Shown: piece by piece, positions 16,273 to 24,391 of the stretch
How the letters are laid out: each line of letters opens with the position of its first letter
How positions within the stretch are numbered: position 1 is the stretch's first letter
From: Candidatus Altimarinota bacterium
GTDB lineage: Bacteria > Patescibacteriota > Gracilibacteria > UBA1369 > UM-FILTER-53-11
Assembly: GCA_018061065.1 (NCBI GenBank)
Contig: JAGOUV010000014.1
Span: 1-37,296, forward strand
DNA: 37,296 nucleotides
Reading direction: 5' to 3'
Notes under the pieces: model-generated
The model's database searches: none
What the model saw: the letters and a program-made list of their open reading frames with translations, nothing else
Told to the model about the DNA's origin: nothing
Made by a program: the position numbers and the translations under genes

Positions 16273-17431
16273 CTTGAATGAAAAACAACATAATAAAAGC
16301 GACAATTGCCATACTCATGGAGTAGATAAAAGCCGCAGAGGGGCCAGTTGATTGCCACAGTATTCCATTAATGAGTGCGCCCGGTAATGTGCATAATCCT
16401 ACTACCATTTGGAATCCTCCAATTCCAGTAGTGCGATGATGCGGAGGTGCTAATTCGCTTACGTATGTTTTCTGTACGGTGTCCATAGCTCCGTTGTGTA
16501 AGCCATAAAACATAGTTGCCAAGAGGAACCAGCCCGGCTGACGTGTGCTTTCTACGATGCATAAACACATGAGAATCCAAAGTGCGAGTGCGAGTGCAAT
16601 TACTTTTTTTCTTCCTATGCGGTCGGATAATTTCCCAAAAGGAACTGAGCTGGTGCTCGCAAAAAAGGTGAATAAAAAGTAAATAAGCGGTGCGTAAATA
16701 ACTGAGATGCCGAGCGTCTCACCGAATAGTAATATGAAGGAATAGGTAAAAGTGCCGAATGAGAAAATCGCGCTGAGGATGAGGAAAAGTGAGTAGTTTC
16801 TACCCAATTCTTTAAAAGAAAAAGGCATTCGTGGGAGCTGTGAGGTGCCGTCTTCTTTTATGTATTTCACTACAAGGTAGACCGCCAGCAGAGAGGGAAG
16901 TGCTGCCAGCAAAAAAATGGCACGCAAGGGAAGCCAACGAATCAAAATAATAACCGTAATAATACCTACCAGCGCACCAAGGTTATCAAAGGCGCGTAGT
17001 ATGCCAAAATTTCCTCCACGATTTTTATCATGTGATACTTCAGCGATCATTGCATCGCGTGAGGCTTCTCGTAATTTCCCAAAGCGATCTAATATGCGGA
17101 AGGGGATCACCGTTTGCCATATATACGATAGCGCATAGCCGATACGTGAGATTCCTGCACATAAATATCCAAACCATATGAAAACTTTTCGCTTTCTGTA
17201 GCGATCAGAGAGGTATCCGCCGACTGCTTGTGAGAGTGAAACCATCGCCTCACCGAGCCCGTCAATAAAGCCGAGGATCGCCATGTTTGCACCTAAGATG
17301 GTCGTCACAAAAGCTGGCCAAATTGGCGCGATCATATTTGACCCCAAGTCATTTAAAAAAGACGAAAGAGAGAATATGCGCACAATGTTTCCTCCATTCT
17401 TTGGAAGAGGTTTAGATGCGGGCTCTTTCAT
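16256..17431 (-). CDS. MFS transporter
   Basis: The 391-residue, 12-helix membrane protein carries the major facilitator signature twice: GGYLSDRYRKRK between helices 2 and 3, and GKLSDRIGRKKVI between helices 8 and 9. FRILDRFGKLREASRDAMIAE after helix 4 is common in drug/metabolite exporters of the YajR/MdtG-like type. The substrate cannot be inferred. Its ATG lies 20 bp inside the end of the superoxide dismutase gene, and its 3' end overlaps the RlmK-like gene, so the minus-strand run looks translationally coupled. Confidence 0.88.
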   Translation of the reverse strand: MKEPASKPLPKNGGNIVRIFSLSSFLNDLGSNMIAPIWPAFVTTILGANMAILGFIDGLGEAMVSLSQAVGGYLSDRYRKRKVFIWFGYLCAGISRIGYALSYIWQTVIPFRILDRFGKLREASRDAMIAEVSHDKNRGGNFGILRAFDNLGALVGIITVIILIRWLPLRAIFLLAALPSLLAVYLVVKYIKEDGTSQLPRMPFSFKELGRNYSLFLILSAIFSFGTFTYSFILLFGETLGISVIYAPLIYFLFTFFASTSSVPFGKLSDRIGRKKVIALALALWILMCLCIVESTRQPGWFLLATMFYGLHNGAMDTVQKTYVSELAPPHHRTTGIGGFQMVVGLCTLPGALINGILWQSTGPSAAFIYSMSMAIVAFIMLFFIQDDHAS

Positions 17432-18002
17432 AGCGGCTATTTACAGTAGCCCAGTTGATATTTCCCAGAAGCGCTTGGATATACGCTTTCCGGTCAGAGC
17501 CGTAGTCAATAAAATAAGCGTGTTCGTAACAATCGATAGTCCAGAGAGGCACAGTGCCCCAAACGCCACCTTGATTGTGAACATCGCAGAGAAAGTTATG
17601 TACGCGGCCGTCGCTGGGGTCGTAAGCCGTCACCATCCATCCACGGGCTGCCATAGCTGTTGCTGTCGCATCTTCAATAAATGCTTCCCATGAGCCGAAA
17701 TCTTCCGCTACCTTTTCTTTAAAAGTTCCCGTTGCTACGCCGTCACCACCGAGAGAATCAAAATATAATTCGTGAAGCAATTGTCCATCTGCGTTAAATG
17801 TCTCTTCTAATTTTAGGGCACGGAACGGGCTGTAAGTTTGCGCCGCTTTTGATTTGTCAGCTGTTTTGAGCGCTTCTTCAACCTCGTTACGCTTATTTAC
17901 GTAGCCAGCATAGAGCTTATCATGGTGAATTTCAGTTGTTTTAGCAGAAATCCCCTTCAATACATCTTTTCCAAACGGCAGATCTTTTACTGTAAATGTC
18001 AT
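17412..18002 (-). CDS. Fe/Mn-family superoxide dismutase
   Basis: The 196-residue cytoplasmic enzyme dismutates superoxide. Metal ligands are recognisable: H26 in TTEIHHDKLYAGYV, the second His in LLHELYFDSL, and Asp and His in WTIDCYEHAYFIDYG. Gateway Tyr34 is kept, but the usual HH pair at positions 30-31 is LY, and the usual DVWEHAY is DCYEHAY, so it belongs to a divergent subgroup and metal preference cannot be assigned. Two ATGs are possible. The first (18008) begins one base after the -10 TATACT, so the second (18002), 7 nt beyond the -10, is chosen. Confidence 0.9.
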   Translation of the reverse strand: MTFTVKDLPFGKDVLKGISAKTTEIHHDKLYAGYVNKRNEVEEALKTADKSKAAQTYSPFRALKLEETFNADGQLLHELYFDSLGGDGVATGTFKEKVAEDFGSWEAFIEDATATAMAARGWMVTAYDPSDGRVHNFLCDVHNQGGVWGTVPLWTIDCYEHAYFIDYGSDRKAYIQALLGNINWATVNSRYERARI

Positions 18003-18009
18003 ATGCATA

Positions 18010-18015
18010 AGTATA
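18010..18015 (-). promoter_or_regulatory. -10 element of the superoxide dismutase gene
   Basis: TATACT on the minus strand lies 7 nt before the ATG at 18002 and decides between two in-frame ATGs. It predicts a leaderless message. No clear -35 is seen. Confidence 0.5.
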
Positions 18016-18951
18016 CTACGAAAATTTCCGCTTCACCATGTCCAGAAACTCGCCTTTTATCTTGCCGCCGCATGATTGCACATACAGATACACGGTGGGA
18101 TCAAAATCATCCATCCCGGAGGTAGTGGTCGCCTCTGCGGTTGTTGCGCCTTTTTCTTTAAGCCAATGTAATGCAGATAGTACGAGGTAGTTCCCCAGGC
18201 CCTTTCCTGGATGATCGCGCAGTAGCATGGCACCCCACTCAAAAGCAGTATCACAGAGCGCGACTATTTTTTTCTCACCGCTTTTTTGTCGTGCAATAAA
18301 AAATGTCTGTTCAGGATTACTCTGTGATGCCGTCAGCATCTCAATAACTTTTGCACGATTTTCTTCAGTATTTTTTTGTTCAATTTCATCGGGCTCCATG
18401 CTGGGATAATCGATGCGATCCCAGAGACGATCAAAAGCATCATCCTTCCACCAGGTCCAATACGGCTGATATGAATGTAAAATAAATTCAGCGAGCTCGA
18501 TGGGGTCATACGTTGTTTCAATAGCTATATCTAATTCCGTAGACAGCTCGGGGGCTTTTACATCGGCTAAATCCCACTCTACTACGACTGTTTTTCGAGA
18601 TGCCCAGTATCCCTGTGCGATAAAAAGATCACTTATTTTATTTCCATCCATAATAAGTGCATCAATTTTTGTTGCTCCTTGGGCGAGAAGTTTTTTCTCA
18701 GCAGCTTGAATAAGAAGTGGGGCGCAGTTTTTTATATCTTCCGGTTTTGCACAGTAGAGATCGGTAATTAATCCATGCTTAAGTTGAGGATGTACTCGCA
18801 GGGCAGTACGGATCACGCCGACCAATGTTTCACCTTCATACGCAGCAAGAAGCTCGCTGGGGCCATACCACAGTAAATTTAATTCGCGGCGAAAGGGTGT
18901 TGCAATAGGAGGAGGAACTTCGGCAATGGTTTCAATAATAAGTTGATTCAT
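18016..18951 (-). CDS. Tandem GNAT-family N-acetyltransferase
   Basis: The protein (311 residues from the chosen start) looks like two GNAT folds in a row. The N-terminal half has LLAAYEGETLVGVIRTALRV, GLITDLYC and FIAQGYWASRKTVVVEWDL, typical of the late GNAT strands. The C-terminal half has FFIARQKSGEKKIVALCDT and the acetyl-CoA-binding segment LLRDHPGKGLGNYLVLSALHWLKEKGA (GKGLGNYL resembles Q/RxxGxG/A), and ends with YLYVQSCGGKIKGEFLDMVKRKF. The acceptor substrate is unknown. The ATG at 18951 is preferred over 18957 because an AAGG ribosome binding site lies 7 nt upstream of it. Confidence 0.72.
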   Translation of the reverse strand: MNQLIIETIAEVPPPIATPFRRELNLLWYGPSELLAAYEGETLVGVIRTALRVHPQLKHGLITDLYCAKPEDIKNCAPLLIQAAEKKLLAQGATKIDALIMDGNKISDLFIAQGYWASRKTVVVEWDLADVKAPELSTELDIAIETTYDPIELAEFILHSYQPYWTWWKDDAFDRLWDRIDYPSMEPDEIEQKNTEENRAKVIEMLTASQSNPEQTFFIARQKSGEKKIVALCDTAFEWGAMLLRDHPGKGLGNYLVLSALHWLKEKGATTAEATTTSGMDDFDPTVYLYVQSCGGKIKGEFLDMVKRKFS

Positions 18952-19005
18952 AGACATACCTTAGTACATAGATTTACCCGAGTGCAAAATCCCGCCGTGT
19001 TGCCA

Positions 19006-19033
19006 TTGACATATGCGGAAAAGTACTTATAAT
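19006..19033 (+). promoter_or_regulatory. Consensus sigma70-type promoter overlapping an annotated start
   Basis: Perfect TTGACA (19006-19011), a 16-nt spacer and perfect TATAAT (19028-19033). Predicted transcription starts near 19040, downstream of the only in-frame ATG (19013). Confidence 0.75.
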
Positions 19034-19633
19034 ACTGGCATCATAGGGAATAATAGTGAAAAAATTGGTCCATCTGCTCATACATTGGCGGAAGTTGCCG
19101 CATTTATTAAGGAACGCTTGGGGGCTTCTGACGGTCAGCTTCCGCCAGAACTTACCTCAAGACAGAACGAGGTACGACGACAATTACCGGTGGGTACCAC
19201 GCCAGTAGCTGATGAAGATATAAGTGCGCGTGTTACACGTAGAAGTGAGATGACTGTTGAGGAGCGTAGAGCAGAAGATGAAAGAGATGAACGTGAGGGG
19301 GAGCGCCGTCTTGCCGCGCACATGATAACGTGGGATTCACAGCGTTTAGACGCGAGACTCACTGCACAGTCAAGTGCAGCCGTCGCTAAATCAATGGAAA
19401 GAGCACAAAGGGTAGCGCGTCCGCGGAGTAGCACCGTGTTTGAGGAAGCACGACAAAAACGCGAGTGGATGAAGGCTGATGTTCAAGGCAAGGCTGATTC
19501 AAAAAAAAGAGCCAGGGCTACTCCTGACTCAGAGCTTGATGCGCGCCTCGCTGAACTACGCGCAGAACACGGGCGACTCCAGGAGGCTATAGCGTCAGGC
19601 AATTGGTCTACGTCCCTGGATAACTCTTATTAG
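19013..19633 (+). CDS. Hypothetical charged, helical cytoplasmic protein
   Basis: Up to 206 residues, not recognised. It is rich in Arg, Glu and Ala, with long predicted helices and coiled-coil character (EERRAEDERDEREGERRLAA and SELDARLAELRAEHGRLQEA). There is no signal peptide or membrane segment. Start choice is a problem: a consensus promoter covers the ATG at 19013 and would start RNA near 19040. In that case translation might begin at the in-frame TTG at 19085, just before LAEVAAFIKERLGA, or at a rare codon. The frame given is the longest one. Its 3' end overlaps the small membrane gene on the other strand by 39 bp. It may be specific to this lineage. Confidence 0.6.
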   Translation: MRKSTYNTGIIGNNSEKIGPSAHTLAEVAAFIKERLGASDGQLPPELTSRQNEVRRQLPVGTTPVADEDISARVTRRSEMTVEERRAEDERDEREGERRLAAHMITWDSQRLDARLTAQSSAAVAKSMERAQRVARPRSSTVFEEARQKREWMKADVQGKADSKKRARATPDSELDARLAELRAEHGRLQEAIASGNWSTSLDNSY

Positions 19634-19747
19634 CACAACGACGATTGCCAGGACGAGCAGCAAGTGTATGAAGCCGCCCAACGTATAAGAAGTGACTACA
19701 CCAAGCAGCCACAGAACAACGAGAATAGTAAAAATAGTCCATATCAT
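19595..19747 (-). CDS. Small lmo0937-like (DUF5670) membrane protein
   Basis: A 50-codon gene read directly from the minus strand. It begins MIWTIFTILVVLWLLGVVTS, then YTLGGFIHLLLVLAIVVVL, and ends IRVIQGRRPIA. This is the familiar pattern of the lmo0937/DUF5670 small membrane proteins: two hydrophobic helices joined by the short SYTLGGFIH turn, then a basic tail. Their role is unknown, though they are often linked to envelope stress. It overlaps the 3' end of the convergent hypothetical gene by 39 bp and is divergent from the DUF1003 gene, 47 bp away. Confidence 0.85.
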   Translation of the reverse strand: MIWTIFTILVVLWLLGVVTSYTLGGFIHLLLVLAIVVVLIRVIQGRRPIA

Positions 19748-19794
19748 AATGCATAAAGGTACAAACGTGAGACGAAGTTTGTTACACTATTGAT

Positions 19795-20298
19795 ATGCCA
19801 AAATCACTTACGAGTAGACATATTATTAGAAGTTTAAAAGCCAAGGCGGATGCAAAGCGTAAATTTACTGAGCGCGCTGCCGATTGGATGACTTCTATTT
19901 TTGGTACGATTACGTTTTTAGTGCTCAATGTTGCTTGGTTCACTGTTTGGATTTGGCTCAATCTTGATCAGCCAGGAGGACTTACCGCCTTTGATCCATT
20001 CCCATTTGGTTTGCTCACGATGATCGTTTCACTGGAGGCGATCGTGCTTTCTATCATTGTGTTGATTTCACAGAATCGTGCTGCGAGAATTGGAGATTTG
20101 CGTGAAGAAATTGATTTGCAGGTGGATATTATTAATGAAGAGGAAACTACAAAAGTTCTTCACATGGTTGCTCAACTATTGGAAAAACAGGGTGTTAATA
20201 TTTCTGAAGATCAGCACCTTCAGTCTATGTTATTACCAACCAATTTAGAAAAAATCGAGCGCGCGCTGGAGCGGCAAGTAGTGAATAATGGGAAATGA
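19795..20298 (+). CDS. DUF1003 membrane protein
   Basis: The 167-residue protein matches DUF1003: two membrane helices (about 36-55 and 70-92) and the conserved FDPFPFGLLTMIVSLEAIVL followed by SIIVLISQNRAA. The charged stretch RIGDLREEIDLQVDIINEEE then leads into a cytoplasmic helical tail. Function is unknown. The N-terminus is basic and cytoplasmic. It is divergent from the small DUF5670-like gene and converges on a minus-strand membrane protein gene, with 15 bp between stops. Confidence 0.9.
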   Translation: MPKSLTSRHIIRSLKAKADAKRKFTERAADWMTSIFGTITFLVLNVAWFTVWIWLNLDQPGGLTAFDPFPFGLLTMIVSLEAIVLSIIVLISQNRAARIGDLREEIDLQVDIINEEETTKVLHMVAQLLEKQGVNISEDQHLQSMLLPTNLEKIERALERQVVNNGK

Positions 20299-20313
20299 GA
20301 TATCAGAGGTTCC

Positions 20314-21081
20314 TTAGTTTGAGCTGGCGAGCATGACGACTCCTAGAAATATCATGCCTACGCTTAGGCAGAACATGCTGACTGCGATAAAGCGTGCAAA
20401 CCAACCGTAATATATTGTACCGCTGACGGTTTCGACGCGGTGAAATGAAGACACGATTAATGCATCAAGGAAAAAATAAAGACCAAATAAACTAATTACT
20501 AAACCGGTGTAGCGTTTTAAATATACGAGAGGAATGATAAAGAAAATAATGACGGCAATGAGACAAATTCTGCCAATGTGTCTGCGCAATGTAATGTATC
20601 GTGCCGAGGACTGACGTATAGACAGGGGAATTTCTGGTGGGGCTTTTTGTATGAGTTCGGTGAGACGGAATTTTTTGATCGGACGTGCAGTGCGAATTCT
20701 TTTCCATCCTTGTGCGGAAACTTTTTCTAAGTATGCGGCGCTCGTATAGTGATGCAATGAAAGTGCGAGAAATCCGCTGCGTCCAAAATCGGCAACTTTC
20801 CAATTAGGATTTGTGGCCATGTTCCAACTGAGCGAGCTTATTAAACCAATGAAAATAGGGCCGACGATAAGAGCGCTCATCCAGGCGGTTAATTGGCCGA
20901 GTGGAGGGGTGGAAGAAGTCAAAGCATCATGAATGCCCAGTGCAGTGAGCGTTGCAAAAACGGCAAAGAAAACCACCATAGTTTCAAACATCATGCGCAT
21001 TATTTTTCTCTGTGCCCACGTTTGTAACTGCTCGTTACTTACATGATGTTTTTCGCACAATTGTTTTACCGTAGCATCCAC
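20314..21081 (-). CDS. Membrane protein of unknown function, distal gene of the PadR-PspC cluster
   Basis: The 255-residue protein is not recognised. Hydrophobic segments lie near residues 34-52, 68-86, 170-190, 192-212 and 228-250. Between the second and third sits a basic cytoplasmic region containing KVADFGRSGFLALSLHHYTS and RIRTARPIKKFRLTELIQKA. The first 30 residues look like a small soluble helical motif. The start is a GTG, 6 nt after a minus-strand TATACT (21088-21093), and lies 19 bp after the PspC stop. It could therefore be read from the pspC operon as well as from its own leaderless promoter. Linkage to PspC suggests an envelope role. Confidence 0.65.
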   Translation of the reverse strand: MDATVKQLCEKHHVSNEQLQTWAQRKIMRMMFETMVVFFAVFATLTALGIHDALTSSTPPLGQLTAWMSALIVGPIFIGLISSLSWNMATNPNWKVADFGRSGFLALSLHHYTSAAYLEKVSAQGWKRIRTARPIKKFRLTELIQKAPPEIPLSIRQSSARYITLRRHIGRICLIAVIIFFIIPLVYLKRYTGLVISLFGLYFFLDALIVSSFHRVETVSGTIYYGWFARFIAVSMFCLSVGMIFLGVVMLASSN

Positions 21082-21087
21082 GGGACG

Positions 21088-21093
21088 AGTATA
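21088..21093 (-). promoter_or_regulatory. -10 element before the GTG-start membrane gene
   Basis: TATACT on the minus strand, exactly 6 nt before the GTG at 21081. It supports the GTG as the start of a leaderless mRNA. No convincing -35. Confidence 0.45.
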
Positions 21094-21100
21094 TCATTGT

Positions 21101-22252
21101 TTATGGTTGCAGTGGTGGCAAAGGTGCGATGGGCGGAAGCGGCTGCGCTGGAGGGGATGGTTCAAGTGGCGCGGTGCCCATTTGTTCTTGCCAGAAGTGG
21201 CGGATTTTTTCCCAAACAATGTGTGATTCAGGAACGTACGTCCACACGAGCCAGAGTACGATGCCAATAAACGTGAACCACATAATGGCATCCAAAATTC
21301 CAAACACTCCGCTGTCATTGCGATGACCATAGCCGTACGGATACGACGACAACATACTTGAGCGAATAGCGCGCAAAGGTAACAGCGCGATGCTATATGC
21401 GCTCGTTAGCAGTACGATAATGACCCACAACGGTACGCCCTCAAAATAATAGCCAAATAGCGTTCCTGTTACGATTACCGAGATGGTGATTCCCAGCCAG
21501 GCGAAGGTCACAAGTGTCATCATAATACTATTGAACACCAAGCCTGACTCGCCTCTATTTTTTGCAAAAGCTGGCTGGTTTTTGCCCCAGCTTTCCTGTT
21601 GCTCATGAGCCCAGCGTTTCCAGTCTTTCTTTTTTGATTTCCAATAATCCTTATCAAACTGCGCGTATTTTTCACGGGCACGTTGGAGCAATTCGTTTGC
21701 GTTAAAAGGCAATCCTCGTGCCTCTGCTTTTTGCTCAGAAGTGTTTGCGTAAGGAACAACGATCGACATAATTATGTATACTAAAATCCATGCGCCGTGA
21801 GTAAGAATGGTCAGTCCCACAAATGCAATGCGCACGAGAGTCACATCGATATTAAAGTACGCAGCCAAGCCATTACAGACGCCGGTTATCATCGCTCCTT
21901 CCCTGATTTGATAGAGGCGTTTCGGCTCATTAGTAGTGGTTTTATCCGCTTTGTCTTCTACTGATTCCGTGTTCGTTTTTTGACCTGCTTTTTCGTCAGT
22001 TTCGTGAACTGGCCCCATCTCCGCAATAATAGTTTCTATTTCTTTTGTGGTGATGACATTTTTATGAGCAGTTAAAACGTTGTCACATTTATCTGCAATT
22101 GCTTGCTCAAAGTCACCCATAATTTCTTCTTTATCTGGATTCTCGCCGAGTTTTTTTTCTGCACGATCTAAGTAATGACTCAGAGCCTCCCAGCCGCCTT
22201 CTTCCAATTGATAGGCACGTCCGTTGAGATTGATAGTGGTGACTTTATTCAT
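21101..22252 (-). CDS. PspC-domain envelope protein
   Basis: The 383-residue protein has a soluble N-terminal domain (1-115) with NLNGRAYQLEEGGWEALSHY and a helical repeat region. The PspC domain follows at about 118-175: RLYQIREGAMITGVCNGLAA, then a YF-DVTLVRI stretch and a long hydrophobic helix. After a charged region come three more helices (about 235-260, 275-295, 320-345) and a Pro-rich tail. PspC proteins sense or respond to membrane stress. The layout, a cytoplasmic N-domain that reads like a partner-binding module followed by PspC, is shared with many PadR-linked operons. It starts 9 nt after the PadR stop, so the two are co-transcribed and probably PadR-controlled. Confidence 0.88.
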   Translation of the reverse strand: MNKVTTINLNGRAYQLEEGGWEALSHYLDRAEKKLGENPDKEEIMGDFEQAIADKCDNVLTAHKNVITTKEIETIIAEMGPVHETDEKAGQKTNTESVEDKADKTTTNEPKRLYQIREGAMITGVCNGLAAYFNIDVTLVRIAFVGLTILTHGAWILVYIIMSIVVPYANTSEQKAEARGLPFNANELLQRAREKYAQFDKDYWKSKKKDWKRWAHEQQESWGKNQPAFAKNRGESGLVFNSIMMTLVTFAWLGITISVIVTGTLFGYYFEGVPLWVIIVLLTSAYSIALLPLRAIRSSMLSSYPYGYGHRNDSGVFGILDAIMWFTFIGIVLWLVWTYVPESHIVWEKIRHFWQEQMGTAPLEPSPPAQPLPPIAPLPPLQP

Positions 22253-22261
22253 AAAAAAGAA

Positions 22262-22591
22262 TTAAAGGGTATCGATGGTAGTATGCAAATCGCTCCAGTA
22301 GCTTAGAAGAACTTTGAGTTGTGCTTTGCCGCGAGCAGTAAGTTGATAATATTTTCGTGGTGGGCCCGACTCTGACTCCACCCATTCATATTCCACCATG
22401 TCTTCGCGACGCATGCGACTGAGGAGGGGATAGAGGGTGCCTTCCTGCGTAGTAAACTCAGTTTTTTTCAAGCGAGAGAGGATATCTGCGGCGTATACTT
22501 TTTCTTTTGCAATAATTTTTAGCACGACTAATTCCAGTAGCCCTTTTCTGATAGGACCGAATTTATCTGCAATAGTTGAGGTATCGTTCAT
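22262..22591 (-). CDS. PadR-family transcriptional regulator
   Basis: The 109-residue protein, from MNDTSTIADKF, is a PadR winged-helix repressor. Diagnostic parts are KGLLELVVLKIIAKEKVYA, then ADILSRLKK, TQEGTLYPLLSRMRREDMVE and the wing with GPPRKYYQLTARGKAQL. The open frame extends upstream to 22660, but those residues would run through the operator palindrome at 22605-22624, so the ATG at 22591 is chosen. It heads an operon with the pspC gene. A perfect palindrome immediately upstream suggests autoregulation, as is usual for PadR, with release by an envelope or small-molecule signal that is not identifiable here. Confidence 0.92.
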   Translation of the reverse strand: MNDTSTIADKFGPIRKGLLELVVLKIIAKEKVYAADILSRLKKTEFTTQEGTLYPLLSRMRREDMVEYEWVESESGPPRKYYQLTARGKAQLKVLLSYWSDLHTTIDTL

Positions 22592-22604
22592 AGATATATA
22601 ATAG

Positions 22605-22624
22605 TACCTTGTGTCAACAAGGTA
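22605..22624. promoter_or_regulatory. Palindromic PadR operator
   Basis: Perfect 8-bp inverted repeat TACCTTGT-N4-ACAAGGTA, 13 bp before the PadR ATG. It contains a minus-strand TTGACA (22612-22617) and is next to TACTAT (22601-22606), which lies 9 nt before the start. Placement and shape fit a PadR autoregulatory site. Confidence 0.75.
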
Positions 22625-22672
22625 GCTCTTTAAATGACCTACGTCAAACAAAAATTGCATCAGGCTAAAATC

Positions 22673-24337
22673 CTACTTAGTTATTGGGGCACCAATTGGC
22701 CAGTCTTTTATCACCGATGCATCAAAGGTGTATCGCCCTCTAAGGCGTTGTTTTTTTGCGACTTCGGGTGAGATCAAATGGATCGCACGATTTTTAAATA
22801 CGTACAACGCACGCGTTTCTTTTTCTGTGAAATACGTATTTTCTTTTGGAGTAGGGTAGGTGCCGACTGCCAGACTTTCAATTTCACTATCGCTCAAAAT
22901 AACAATATCTTTTTTCTTATATTCTAAGTTAGAGAAGAGGCCAGAAGTGAGTGGTCGTTTTTTACCCTTGGTCACGATATATACCGTGTCCTTAAATTTA
23001 CTTTTAACGAGTGTGCCATCCAGTGGTGCGACGAATCCTGATTTGGGATAGCGTGCGATCTCACTGTCCGCCACAATCTGCGCTCTGTCTTTTGCGTTAC
23101 GCTGTTTTAGAGTAAATGTGCTGAATTGTTTGAGGCTGCCTTTTTCAACTATATAGTACATATTTGGCTTAGTGCGAGCCCGTAAGATAGTTCCATTTTT
23201 AGGCAAAAGTTGTTCGCCTTCAGGGAATAACGCAGACTCTGCTACGGTCATGCGCTGTGTTTTTGATTGATCAAGATTGCGTTGCGAAAGTACGAGGCTT
23301 GAAACTAAATGACGCTTTCCGCCCAGGAAGAGATACAATTTTCCTTCCATTGAAACAATCGTATTTGCCGGTGGTTGGTAAAGTATTCCCAACGGATATC
23401 CGCTCAACTCAGTAGGGGAGGCGCTGGTAATAGTATCGGTATTAATTTTTCGTATGCGCGCTACAAACATCGGCAACTGACGTCTCATGCCATTTTGAAT
23501 AATATAGATCGTATTTGTCGCGGTGTCTTTTAAGATAGTGCCGTTTGCATAATTGAACCAGCTCGTAAAAAATTTCCAAAAATTATAATTTCCGTTATAG
23601 ACATGCGGTGTATAGCGGTACAGTGCTGCAGTAGCCCGATTGCCAATTTTAATTGTTTGTTTGGCTTGTACGCCGTTATATCCGCCCAGTGTATTGTCTA
23701 AGGTAATCGTATCGCCTACATTCGTGACTCTTCCGTTAATCGTGGGGCCCCTGCCTTGCGGTGTCAAAAATGATTTCATGAGTGAAGTTGCTGCACCTAA
23801 ATAACGATCTCCTTCGGTGCTCACATTTCCAAACAGTTGAAAATAAAAACCAGAAAGTGTTTCATCGCAGCCACTGCCATCTGGACAACCAAAACCCATG
23901 GAGTGATTCAATGCACGTTGCAGGCGGTCACCGCTTGGTGCGGCGGTAATGAGTCCCTGCTCTTTATTGAGTGTTACGAGAATAACCTGAGGGTTCAGTC
24001 CGCTTTTGATTGAAGCATCCCAGATGAGTTCTGCGGCGGTGCGCGGTCGAGAAAGATTATGACGTGGATCATCCAGATTTTGTTTCAGATATGCATCATC
24101 GGGCTCGCGCAATTTTTTTAGAAAATCTAAACTTGTATTTGCTAACACGCTGCCTTTTGATTCTAGAAATTTCTGAATTCCTTCAGGGCCACCAAATGTT
24201 TTGTTATCTGAAAAAACACTGTCGGGCACAATCATACTTGCATTGAAGCCAGAGCTGACAGACTGTTGCGCAAAGGCTGTAAAAGGCATGAGGAGACCCA
24301 AAAAAATGAGAAACGCAAAGGGTGTAGTTCTTTTCAT
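22673..24337 (-). CDS. Secreted protein with lysozyme-like motif and five C-terminal repeats
   Basis: The 554-residue exported protein has a signal peptide ending near TAFAQ. The N-terminal domain holds AAELIWDASIKSGLNPQVIL followed by VTLNKEQGL, with E126 placed like the catalytic Glu of lysozyme/glucosaminidase-type hydrolases; a wall-cleaving role is plausible. From about residue 266 on, five repeats of about 50-60 residues follow. Each begins N/DGTL(V)K, then a -YIVxxGKKRxL core, an aromatic/hydrophobic helix, then S(D)SE-xxY--G; the first and last are more divergent. Such repeats are common in CPR exported proteins and probably bind the wall or a surface polymer. It lies on the minus strand downstream of tRNA-Trp and its terminator. 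Confidence 0.75.
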   Translation of the reverse strand: MKRTTPFAFLIFLGLLMPFTAFAQQSVSSGFNASMIVPDSVFSDNKTFGGPEGIQKFLESKGSVLANTSLDFLKKLREPDDAYLKQNLDDPRHNLSRPRTAAELIWDASIKSGLNPQVILVTLNKEQGLITAAPSGDRLQRALNHSMGFGCPDGSGCDETLSGFYFQLFGNVSTEGDRYLGAATSLMKSFLTPQGRGPTINGRVTNVGDTITLDNTLGGYNGVQAKQTIKIGNRATAALYRYTPHVYNGNYNFWKFFTSWFNYANGTILKDTATNTIYIIQNGMRRQLPMFVARIRKINTDTITSASPTELSGYPLGILYQPPANTIVSMEGKLYLFLGGKRHLVSSLVLSQRNLDQSKTQRMTVAESALFPEGEQLLPKNGTILRARTKPNMYYIVEKGSLKQFSTFTLKQRNAKDRAQIVADSEIARYPKSGFVAPLDGTLVKSKFKDTVYIVTKGKKRPLTSGLFSNLEYKKKDIVILSDSEIESLAVGTYPTPKENTYFTEKETRALYVFKNRAIHLISPEVAKKQRLRGRYTFDASVIKDWPIGAPITK

Positions 24338-24391
24338 AAGCTTACAAAATTACGAGCACTGCCATGTGTTTGTAGTGCGACTACGATAGCG

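Noticed and set aside
22592-22660. N-terminal extension of PadR to 22660
   Set aside because: The added residues do not match PadR and would be encoded across the palindromic operator; the ATG at 22591 matches the family start.
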